The notes under the pieces: model-generated
The model's input: only the letters and a program-made list of their open reading frames with translations
Databases searched by the model: none
Told to the model about the DNA's origin: nothing
Assembly: GCF_008327685.1 (NCBI RefSeq)
Contig: NZ_BDDE01000012.1
Span: 558,001-622,000 of the forward strand
Reading direction: 5' to 3'
Length of the DNA stretch: 64,000 bases
Source: Actinomadura sp. K4S16
Lineage (GTDB): Bacteria; Actinomycetota; Actinomycetes; Streptosporangiales; Streptosporangiaceae
Made by a program: the position numbers and the translations under genes
In this document: positions 51,066 through 58,489 of the stretch, piece by piece
Numbering within the stretch: the stretch's first letter is position 1
Layout of the letters: every line of letters begins with the position of its first letter

Positions 51066-51965
51066 ATGCATACGCTCGATGCCGTGGAGAGCCTGGGAAC
51101 GTTCCTGAAGAGCCGGCGTGATCGGATCACGCCCGCCGAGATCGGACTGCGCACCTACGGCACCGCTCGACGGGTCCCGGGCCTGCGCCGCGAAGAACTG
51201 GCCCAGTGCGCCGGAGTCAGCCCCGGGTACTACACCCGGCTGGAGCAGGGACAGGCGGAAACCGCCTCGGATCAGGTGCTCAACGCCCTGGCAAGGGTGC
51301 TGCGACTCGACGAAGTGGAGACGGCGCACCTGCGCAATCTCGCTCGGCAGCCCGCCGCCCCCGGACTGTCGGACCCCGGCCGGGAGCAACCCCACAGGCG
51401 CGTTCTGGCTCTCCTCGACACACTCGGCGACGCGACCCCGGCGCTCGTGCTGGGCCGGCGAGGAGACGTGCTCGCGTGGAACCGCGCCGGTCACGCGCTG
51501 TTCGCCGAGCACATCGACTTCGAGGCGCCGAACGCTCCGGACCGGCGCCCCTCGATCCCGCGGATGTTCTTCCTCGACCCGCTCACCCGGAACCTCCACC
51601 GCAACTGGGACGAACTCGCACGCATCCACGTCGCCTACCTGCGGCTCACCGCCGGCCGTTTCCCGACCGACGCCCGGCTGGCCGAGCTGATCGGAGAACT
51701 CACCATGCGCAGCGACGAGTTCGCGGCCATGTGGGCGACCGGAGAGGTCGCCGACTGCACCGTCGGAGACATGCACCTCCAGCACCCCACCATCGGAGCC
51801 GCGAGCGTCGCCTACCAGGTCTGGCTCCAGCCCGACAGCCCGGACCACCGGCTTGAGATCTACACCCCGAACGACGCCGCCTCCGCCGACGCACTGCGAA
51901 CCCTCACCCAGGACGCGCCGCACGAAGCGTCGCCGGACGTGCCCGACCCCACGCGGCCACGCTGA
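51066..51965 (+). CDS. XRE-family regulator with MmyB-like ligand domain
   Basis: 299 residues from ATG 51066; GTG 51084 also gives a typical start (ESLGTFLKSRRDRITPAEIGL). HTH: RVPGLRREELAQCAGVSPGYYTRLEQG, then QVLNALARVLRL. The following region holds the MmyB-type ligand-binding pattern (DATPALVLGRRGDVLAWNRAGHALF). Likely controls the divergent efflux gene in response to its substrate. Confidence 0.83.
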   Translation: MHTLDAVESLGTFLKSRRDRITPAEIGLRTYGTARRVPGLRREELAQCAGVSPGYYTRLEQGQAETASDQVLNALARVLRLDEVETAHLRNLARQPAAPGLSDPGREQPHRRVLALLDTLGDATPALVLGRRGDVLAWNRAGHALFAEHIDFEAPNAPDRRPSIPRMFFLDPLTRNLHRNWDELARIHVAYLRLTAGRFPTDARLAELIGELTMRSDEFAAMWATGEVADCTVGDMHLQHPTIGAASVAYQVWLQPDSPDHRLEIYTPNDAASADALRTLTQDAPHEASPDVPDPTRPR

Positions 51966-52046
51966 CCGGAACCTCCATGCGCTGGGCCGCTCGTGCGGCG
52001 GGTGGTCGCCCGAGGTGTCGCACGAATGGCTTCACCTGCTGCGGCC

Positions 52047-52970
52047 CTAGCCGACGTCCAGGAGGCGGTGGGCGAGGATCGTCGCGCCCTTGACGGCCGC
52101 CTGGTCGTCCAGTTCCGTGCGCACCAGGCGGGGCGGGGCGCGGAAGACCAGGCGGTCGGCCAGGCGCAAGCCGAGCGGGTCCAGAAGCGCGTCGCCGGCG
52201 CGGGCGAGGCCGCCGCCCATGACCACGAGGCCCGGGTCCAGCAGGAGGGTCGCCGCGGCGAGGCCGTCGGCCAGGCAGTCGAGCGCCTCCGACCAGACCC
52301 GCCCCGCCTTCTCCTCGCCCCTCGCGGCCCGCGCCATCACCTCCTCGGCGGCCACGCCCCCGCCGTGGCGGCGGGAGACGGCGGCGGCCGAGGCGTAGGT
52401 CTCCAGGCAGCCCCGGTTCCCGCAGGCGCAGGGCTCGCCGCCGGGACGGACGACCACGTGGCCGATCTCGCCGCTCCAGCCCACCGTCCCCGGATAGGGG
52501 ACGCCGTTCAGGATCAGGGCGGCCGCGATGCCGGTCCCGATCGCCATGAAGACGAAGTCGCCCGCGCCGCGGCCCGCCCCCAGCACGGCCTCGGCCAGGC
52601 CTCCGGTGCGGACGTCGTGGCCGATGGCGACCGGGACGCCCAGGCGCTCGCGCGCCATCCGCCGGATCGGCACGTCCCGCCACCCCAGGTTGGCGGAGTG
52701 GACGGCCGTGCCCGCCGCCTCGTCCACGATGCCGGGCAGGGCGATGCCGACCGCGCGGGCGGGGGAGCCCAGGGACGCGGCGCGGGCGGCGAGCTGGGCG
52801 GCGAAGTCCAGGACGCCGCCCACCGGGTCGGCCCGGTCGGTGGGCCGCGACTCGCTCGCCAGGACCTGCGGCTCCCCGCCGGCCCGCACGCCCTCGCCGC
52901 CCCGCGTGCCGTCGCTGACCAGGGCGGCCTTCATCGTCGTGCCGCCCACGTCCAGGCCGATGAGGGTCAC
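52047..52970 (-). CDS. ROK-family sugar kinase
   Basis: 307 residues from GTG 52970, overlapping the permease stop as GTGA. The ATP-binding phosphate loop is IGLDVGGTTMKAALV at the start; the catalytic region includes GHDVRTGGLAEAVLG; the zinc motif is CACGNRGCLETYAS near residue 185. It carries no N-terminal HTH, so it is a kinase rather than a NagC-type repressor. It would phosphorylate the sugar imported by the ABC system. Confidence 0.85.
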   Translation of the reverse strand: MTLIGLDVGGTTMKAALVSDGTRGGEGVRAGGEPQVLASESRPTDRADPVGGVLDFAAQLAARAASLGSPARAVGIALPGIVDEAAGTAVHSANLGWRDVPIRRMARERLGVPVAIGHDVRTGGLAEAVLGAGRGAGDFVFMAIGTGIAAALILNGVPYPGTVGWSGEIGHVVVRPGGEPCACGNRGCLETYASAAAVSRRHGGGVAAEEVMARAARGEEKAGRVWSEALDCLADGLAAATLLLDPGLVVMGGGLARAGDALLDPLGLRLADRLVFRAPPRLVRTELDDQAAVKGATILAHRLLDVG

Positions 52971-53782
52971 TTGACCGAGCCCGCCGTGAGGCCGCCGATG
53001 AGGTAGCGCTCGACGAACACGAACAGGATGACGACCGGGACGATCGCGATGAGCGAGGTGGCGAAGAGGTACTGCCAGTGCGCCTGGTACTGGGTCACGA
53101 AGGACGGGATGCCGACGGTGAGGGGGCGGCGGTCCGGCGATGCGGTGACCGTCAGCGCCACGATGTACTCGTTCCAGGCCGCGATGAACGTGTAGACGAC
53201 CGCGGTGACGACGCCTGGCATGGAGATGGGCAGCGTGACGCGGGCGAGGGCGCCGATGCGCCCGGCGCCGTCCAGGAACGCGGCCTCCTCCAGCTCCTTC
53301 GGGATGCCGGCGAAGTAGCCGTGCAGGATCCAGACGCAGAACGGCAGGTTGAACGCCGCGTTCACCAGGATCAGCGACAGCAGCGTGTCGGTCAGGTCGA
53401 GCGCGACCATCTCCCGGTAGATGCCGATCACGAGCGCGGTCGGCGCGAACATCTGCGTGACCAGGACGAGCAGCAGGAACGCCCCGCGCCCCCGGAAGCG
53501 GTTGCGGGCCGTGTAGTACGCGGCGGGCATCGCGCAGGCGAGGGTGACCAGGGTGGCGGCGGCCGCGACCGTGAGGGAGACCCGCATGTAGGTCCAGACG
53601 GGCGCGGCCGACCAGACGTCCACGAAGTTCGACCACGTCCAGTGCGAGGGCAGGTAGGTGCCCGGTGACCTGGTCAGCTCGCGCTCCGGCTTCAGCGCGG
53701 TGACGAACATCTGCAGGTAGGGCAGCAGGAAGGCCAGGGCGACCAGCCAGCCGACGCCCGCGAGGACGATCCGGCGCGTCAT
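52967..53782 (-). CDS. ABC sugar transporter permease (MalG type)
   Basis: 271 residues with six transmembrane segments and the permease EAA loop EEAAFLDGAGRIGALARVTLPI near residue 165. It pairs with the other permease for sugar uptake. The start at ATG 53782 follows the 78-bp repeat. A frame-joined start at ATG 53860 would add 26 residues encoded by the second repeat unit. No ATPase gene is present, so it likely uses a shared MsiK-type ATPase. Confidence 0.86.
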   Translation of the reverse strand: MTRRIVLAGVGWLVALAFLLPYLQMFVTALKPERELTRSPGTYLPSHWTWSNFVDVWSAAPVWTYMRVSLTVAAAATLVTLACAMPAAYYTARNRFRGRGAFLLLVLVTQMFAPTALVIGIYREMVALDLTDTLLSLILVNAAFNLPFCVWILHGYFAGIPKELEEAAFLDGAGRIGALARVTLPISMPGVVTAVVYTFIAAWNEYIVALTVTASPDRRPLTVGIPSFVTQYQAHWQYLFATSLIAIVPVVILFVFVERYLIGGLTAGSVK

Positions 53783-53937
53783 CGGACCCTTCCCTCCTGG
53801 GGGGCGACCCCCAGGCCCCCGGGACCGGAGGTCCGAAGATCCTCGCTTCGCTGCGGTCATCGGACCCTTCCTTCCTGGGGGGCGACCCCCAGGCCCCGGG
53901 ACCGGAGGTCCGAAGATCCTCGCTTCGCTGCGGTCAT
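53778..53937. repeat. Tandem duplication of a hairpin-rich unit between permease genes
   Basis: Units 53778-53855 (78 bp) and 53856-53932 (77 bp) differ at two places (a T/C change and one missing C). Read leftward, each carries three hairpins, the largest an 8-bp stem with a TCGC loop. The first unit read encodes a 26-residue frame (53937-53857) that begins at the permease-1 stop (ATGA) and ends at the next ATG (ATGA). The second joins in frame to permease 2. Confidence 0.85.
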
Positions 53938-54875
53938 CGGACCTCCTGCCAGCGGGCGGCCCTCAGGTACAGCAGCACCATCACGAGGATCAGGGCGAAG
54001 TTCACGACCGCCATCGCGCCGGACTCGCCGACGTTCTGGTCGTAGAAGGCCAGCTTGTACATGAACGTGGTGGTGGTGTCGGTCTTGCTGCCGGGGCCGC
54101 CGCCCGTCATCGCCCAGATGATCGGGAACGAGTTGAAGACATTGATCACGTTGATGATGGAGGCGATCAGGATGGCGGGCCTCAGGAGCGGCAGCGTGAT
54201 GGCGACGTAGGCGCGCACGTGTCCGGCGCCGTCGACTCGGGCAGCCTCGTACAGGTCGGCGGGGATCGTCTGGAGCCCGGCGAGGATGACGAACGAGGTG
54301 AACGGCAGCGACACGAACACCGCCACCCACATCATCCACAGCATCGCCTGCCCCGGGTGGGCCAGCCAGTTCACCGGCTCGTCGACCACGTGCAGGTCGA
54401 GCAGCACGCGGTTGACCAGGCCGGAGTAGTTGTCCAGCATCCACTTCCAGATCAGCGCCGTCATCAGCACCGACGCCGCCCACGGGACGACCACGGCCCA
54501 GCGCACGACCCGGCGGCCGGGGAAGCGGGCGTTCAGCAACTGGCCCAGGGCGAGCGACAGCACCATGGTGACGGCGACGATCCCGGCGACCCACAGCAGC
54601 GTCCGCAGCACGACCGGGACCAGATCGTCCTCGCCGAACAGGTCGGTGTAGTTGCCGCCGCCGCGGTAGCCGAGCACGGTGCCGGACGAGCTGATCCTCT
54701 GCAGCGAGGTGCGGACCATCTCGATCACCGGCCACAGCACCACGAACGCGATGAGCGCGAGGGACGGGGCGAGCCACGGCAGCGGGGCCAGGGCCCGCCC
54801 GATCCGCCGGACGGGGGAGGGGCGGGGGGCCGTCGAGGCGGCGGCCCCCCGCTCCCCGGTCTTGAGGTCCCGCAC
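53934..54875 (-). CDS. ABC sugar transporter permease (MalF type)
   Basis: 313 residues: an N-terminal cytoplasmic tail of about 35 residues, six transmembrane segments, and the EAA loop YEAARVDGAGHVRAYVAITLPLLRP near residue 217. GTG 54875 immediately follows the stop of the binding-protein gene (TGAGTG), so they are co-translated. With the second permease it forms the pore of the importer. Confidence 0.87.
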   Translation of the reverse strand: MRDLKTGERGAAASTAPRPSPVRRIGRALAPLPWLAPSLALIAFVVLWPVIEMVRTSLQRISSSGTVLGYRGGGNYTDLFGEDDLVPVVLRTLLWVAGIVAVTMVLSLALGQLLNARFPGRRVVRWAVVVPWAASVLMTALIWKWMLDNYSGLVNRVLLDLHVVDEPVNWLAHPGQAMLWMMWVAVFVSLPFTSFVILAGLQTIPADLYEAARVDGAGHVRAYVAITLPLLRPAILIASIINVINVFNSFPIIWAMTGGGPGSKTDTTTTFMYKLAFYDQNVGESGAMAVVNFALILVMVLLYLRAARWQEVR

Positions 54876-56123
54876 TCAGCCGGCCTTCTCGGCGGTCTCC
54901 TGGATCTTGTCCAGGACCTTCTTCGGGTCCTCGTTCGCGACCGCGGTGCCGAGGTCCTGCTTGACCGCGCCCGCGACCGCCGACCACGCCGGGTTGGAGG
55001 TCGGCGCGAACTTCGACGTCGGGAGCGCGTCCACGAACTGCTTCATGTACGGGTCGGCGCTGAGCGCGTCGCCGGCCGACTTCGTCACCGGCAGGAAGCC
55101 CTCGGTCCTGAGGAACTTCGAGGTGTTCTCCTTCTGGTAGAAGAAGTCGAGGAACTTCTTGACGGCCTCCTTGTTCTTGCCGTCGCCCTTCTTGAACGCG
55201 GCGAGGACGTCCATGACGCCGAGCGTGTTGTGCTCGGTGCCGTTCTTGCTCGGGAGCGGCGCGACGCCGAAGTCGAGATTCTTGTCCACCGGGTCGATGA
55301 ATCCGGCCTTGGTGAACGGCCCGCCGATCGCCATGCCGATCTTGCCCTGCGCGAACTGGTTGAACACGGTCTTGCGGTCGGTGGTCTCCGGGTTCGGCTG
55401 GGTCAGCCCCGACTTGTTGAGGTCCCTGAGGAAGGCGAGCGTGTCGACATTGGCCTTCTGGTTGATCGCCCATTTGCCGGTGGCGTCGACCCATCCGCCG
55501 CCGTTGTTCATCGCCCAGGAGTAGAACTCGGCCTGCGACTCCTCGGGGCCGAGGGGCAGCCCGTACCCGGTCGAGCCCGCCTTCTTGATCTTCTGCGCGT
55601 CCGCCTTGACCTCGTCCCACGTGGCGGGCGGGTCGCCGATGCCGGCCTTCTCGAAGAGGGCCTTGTTGTAGAACAGGAGGCGGGCGCTGGAGATGAACGG
55701 CAGGCCGTACTGGGCGCCGTTGTACTGCGCCTGCTGGACGAAGGTCGGGGTGAAATCGCCGAGCGTGCCCGGCGACAGCACCTCTTCCGCCTTGTAGATG
55801 AGACCGTCGCGGGCGAAGTCGGAGAACGCGTTGTAGTTGAGGATGTCGGGGACCTGTCTGGTCTGGACGTAGGTCTTCACCTTGGCGTCCATCTGGGTCC
55901 AATCGACCATCTCCAGGTTGACCTTGTAACCCGGGTTCTTCGCCTCGAAGTCCTTGATCAGGGCGTCCCAGTAGGGCTTGGTGTTGTCGTCGTAGATGGC
56001 CGCGACGAACTTGATGGTCTTTCCGTCGGAGTCGCCTCCGGACGAGCTTCCCTTGCCGCATCCGCTGACGCCGAGGGCCACGGTCAGGCCCGCGGCGGCG
56101 ATGCCCAGGAGGTGCCGTTTCAT
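54876..56123 (-). CDS. Extracellular sugar-binding lipoprotein
   Basis: 415 residues from ATG 56123, with GGGGAC upstream. A signal peptide reads KRHLLGIAAAGLTVALGVSGC, where VSGC is the lipobox; the mature chain starts at the cysteine. The rest matches family-1 solute-binding proteins (FVAAIYDDNTKPYWDALIKDFEAKNPGYKVNLEMVD, and later YNKALFEKAGIGDPPATWDE). It captures an oligosaccharide outside the membrane and delivers it to the permeases. The 365-bp region upstream carries the promoter. Confidence 0.88.
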   Translation of the reverse strand: MKRHLLGIAAAGLTVALGVSGCGKGSSSGGDSDGKTIKFVAAIYDDNTKPYWDALIKDFEAKNPGYKVNLEMVDWTQMDAKVKTYVQTRQVPDILNYNAFSDFARDGLIYKAEEVLSPGTLGDFTPTFVQQAQYNGAQYGLPFISSARLLFYNKALFEKAGIGDPPATWDEVKADAQKIKKAGSTGYGLPLGPEESQAEFYSWAMNNGGGWVDATGKWAINQKANVDTLAFLRDLNKSGLTQPNPETTDRKTVFNQFAQGKIGMAIGGPFTKAGFIDPVDKNLDFGVAPLPSKNGTEHNTLGVMDVLAAFKKGDGKNKEAVKKFLDFFYQKENTSKFLRTEGFLPVTKSAGDALSADPYMKQFVDALPTSKFAPTSNPAWSAVAGAVKQDLGTAVANEDPKKVLDKIQETAEKAG

Positions 56124-56488
56124 CTGTCCCCGCCTTCTGGCCGGCGCGCATGAAAGAAATGCGCGTGTGAACGCCCCCCGAGCATGAACGTGCGTGGTGG
56201 GGTTGAAGATAAACACTGGTCCGTACCGGTTCAAGAGGCGGGTGTTTCACCGAATCTCAACCGTTATGTGGCGTTTCAGGGACACCCCACTGGTCCGGTG
56301 CGCACGCTGGGCTGGTCTGGTCGTCCGGCGGCGCCGATCCCTCCCGTGCACTGGGAGTGAACGTCCGGACACCTTTCTGTCACGACCGGTCGGAAGAGAT
56401 GTCTTGTTCCTTCCTGCGTCCTGTTTTGCCCCTGCTTGACCGGGTAACCCGGCGCCGTACCCGAGTTGGACGATGAGGTGGACAGGAC
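56124..56488. other. Intergenic region upstream of the sugar operon
   Basis: 365 bp between divergent genes, more AT-rich than average in places. It must hold promoters for the sugar operon and the SRPBCC gene. I see no strong palindrome; ACTGGT/ACCGGT near 56215-56230 is weak. Confidence 0.4.
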
Positions 56489-57292
56489 ATGAAACTCCGG
56501 ACGGGCCCGATCGTGGGCGCGGCCGTCGGCGCCGGCGGGGCGCTGGCCGTGCTCTCGGCCCGGCGCCTGGCACGCCGTGCCACGAGCGGGCTCGTCACCC
56601 GGCTCGAACGGCGGCTCGACCGAGCGGTCCGGCACCTCACCGCGAAGGCGGAGCAGGCCGGCCCGCTCGCCAAGGCCGCTCTGGCCGGAGTCAAGGCGCT
56701 GCAGGAGGGCAAGTCCCCCTTCCGCGCGCTGCTGAGCTTCGGCTGGACGGCCCTGAAGGAGACCCTCGCCGGCATCTTCGGGCGGGGGCGAAGGGGGAAA
56801 CCGACCAACATCGTCGAGCAGATCGACGTGGGTGCGCCGCGCCGCCTGGTCTACGACCAGTGGACGCGGTTCCAGGACTACCCGACCTTCATGAAGAAGG
56901 TCGTCAGCGTCGACCAGACGGACGACGCCAAGCTGAACTGGAAGGCGAAGATCTTCTGGTCGGCGCGGACGTGGGAGTCGACGATCAGCGAGCAGGTGCC
57001 CGACGAGCACATCGTGTGGCGCTCGAAGGGCCCGAAGGGCTACGTGAACGGGTCGGTCAGCTTCCACGAGCTGGCGCCGAACCTGACCCGGATCCTGCTC
57101 GTCCTGGAGTACCACCCCGCCGGCCTCTTCGAGCGGACGGGCAACCTCTGGCGCGCCCAGGGCCGCCGGGCCCGGCTCGAACTGAAGCACTTCGGCCGTC
57201 ACGTGATGACTCAGGCGCTCCTCCACCCGGACGAGGTGGAGGGCTGGCGCGGTGAGATCCGCGACGGCGAGACCGTCACCAACCCCAAGTGA
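56489..57292 (+). CDS. SRPBCC-fold (polyketide cyclase/dehydrase-like) protein
   Basis: 267 residues. N-terminal ~110 residues are basic and helical (LRTGPIVGAAVGAGGALAVLSARR with a hydrophobic patch, then coiled segments). The SRPBCC domain begins at TNIVEQIDVGAPRRLVYDQWTRFQDYPTFMKKV and contains FWSARTWESTISEQVPDEHIVWRSKG. Ends at GEIRDGETVTNPK. The neighbouring paralogue is nearly the same over the domain. Similar proteins occur in actinomycete gas-vesicle loci by my recollection; no gas-vesicle gene is seen here. Confidence 0.8.
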   Translation: MKLRTGPIVGAAVGAGGALAVLSARRLARRATSGLVTRLERRLDRAVRHLTAKAEQAGPLAKAALAGVKALQEGKSPFRALLSFGWTALKETLAGIFGRGRRGKPTNIVEQIDVGAPRRLVYDQWTRFQDYPTFMKKVVSVDQTDDAKLNWKAKIFWSARTWESTISEQVPDEHIVWRSKGPKGYVNGSVSFHELAPNLTRILLVLEYHPAGLFERTGNLWRAQGRRARLELKHFGRHVMTQALLHPDEVEGWRGEIRDGETVTNPK

Positions 57293-57303
57293 GGAAGCTG
57301 AAC

Positions 57304-58464
57304 ATGGCACGCGCAAACCCGGTGGGCAAGCTGCCCGTCGGACAGATCGCCAAGAGGCTGCCGATCGGCGGGCGCAAGCGCTCGTCCGGTCTGAGCGCCG
57401 TCACCAAGGCCCTCCCGGGCGGCCGGGCCGTCGGCACCGCCGGCGGCGTCCTGCTCGGCGCGGGCGCGGCCGTCGCGGCCGGCCGGGCCCTCTCCGGCAA
57501 GCGCGGCGGGAGCGGCCAGGGCGACCAGGACCAGGAGCAGGCGAAGACCTCCGGCGCCGAGGACGGCGCGAAGGACGAGGCCAAGGACGAGGCCAAGAGC
57601 GACTCCAAGGCCGACTCCAAGGGCGACTCCAAGGACGCCGACGACGCCGGCAAGGACGAGCAGTCCGACGACGACAAGGGCAAGGGCATCTTCGGCAAGC
57701 TCAAGAACGTCCTGCCCTTCGGCAAGAAGGACGGGAAGGGCAAGGGCGGCAAGGGCGGCGGGAAGAAGGTGAAGGTCACCAACATCGTCGAGCACATCGA
57801 CATCGGTGCGCCGCGCCGCCTCGTCTACGACCAGTGGACGCAGTTCCAGGACTACCCGTCCTTCATGAAGAAGGTCATCAGCGTCGACCAGGCCGACGAG
57901 ACCAAGCTGAACTGGAAGGCGAAGATCTTCTGGTCGGCGCGGACCTGGGAGTCGACCATCGTCGAGCAGGTCCCGGACGAGCACATCGTGTGGCGCTCGA
58001 AGGGCCCGAAGGGCCACGTGGACGGGACGGTCAGCTTCCACGAGCTGTCGCCGAACCTGACCCGCGTCCTGGTCGTCCTGGAGTACCACCCGCAGGGCTT
58101 CATGGAGCGCACCGGGAACCTCTGGCGCGCCCAGGGCCGCCGCGCCCGGCTGGAGCTCAAGCACTTCCGCCGGTACGTGATGACGAACTCGCTCACCCGC
58201 GCGGACGAGATCGAGGGCTGGCGCGGCGAGATCCGCGACAGCGAGGTCGTCCGCACCCACGAGGAGGCCATGGAGGAAGAGGAGAAGTCCGGCAAGGGCG
58301 GCTCCGCGAGCTCCAAGGACAAGGACTCCGAGGGCAAGGGCACCGAGAGCGCCAAGGACTCCGAGTCCAAGGGCTCCCGTAACGGCCGGAGCACCCGGAG
58401 CTCCTCCACCTCCCGCAACAGCGGGTCCGAGGCCCGCGAGGAGGAGTACGAGGAGGTCCGCTGA
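57304..58464 (+). CDS. SRPBCC-fold protein, paralogue with long charged linkers
   Basis: 386 residues from ATG 57304, with GAGGAAG upstream; GTG 57289 is less likely. A Gly/Arg-rich start (ARANPVGKLPVGQ), a hydrophobic patch near residues 45-60, an acidic Lys-Asp-Glu-Ser linker (DEAKDEAKSDSKAD) to about residue 155, then an SRPBCC domain highly similar to that of the upstream gene. A C-terminal Ser/Arg-rich tail closes it (SSSTSRNSGSEAREEEYEEVR). It arose by tandem duplication. The charged linkers are unusual and probably unstructured. Confidence 0.8.
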   Translation: MARANPVGKLPVGQIAKRLPIGGRKRSSGLSAVTKALPGGRAVGTAGGVLLGAGAAVAAGRALSGKRGGSGQGDQDQEQAKTSGAEDGAKDEAKDEAKSDSKADSKGDSKDADDAGKDEQSDDDKGKGIFGKLKNVLPFGKKDGKGKGGKGGGKKVKVTNIVEHIDIGAPRRLVYDQWTQFQDYPSFMKKVISVDQADETKLNWKAKIFWSARTWESTIVEQVPDEHIVWRSKGPKGHVDGTVSFHELSPNLTRVLVVLEYHPQGFMERTGNLWRAQGRRARLELKHFRRYVMTNSLTRADEIEGWRGEIRDSEVVRTHEEAMEEEEKSGKGGSASSKDKDSEGKGTESAKDSESKGSRNGRSTRSSSTSRNSGSEAREEEYEEVR

Positions 58465-58489
58465 CCCGGCGTAAGGCCGGATGAGCGGA

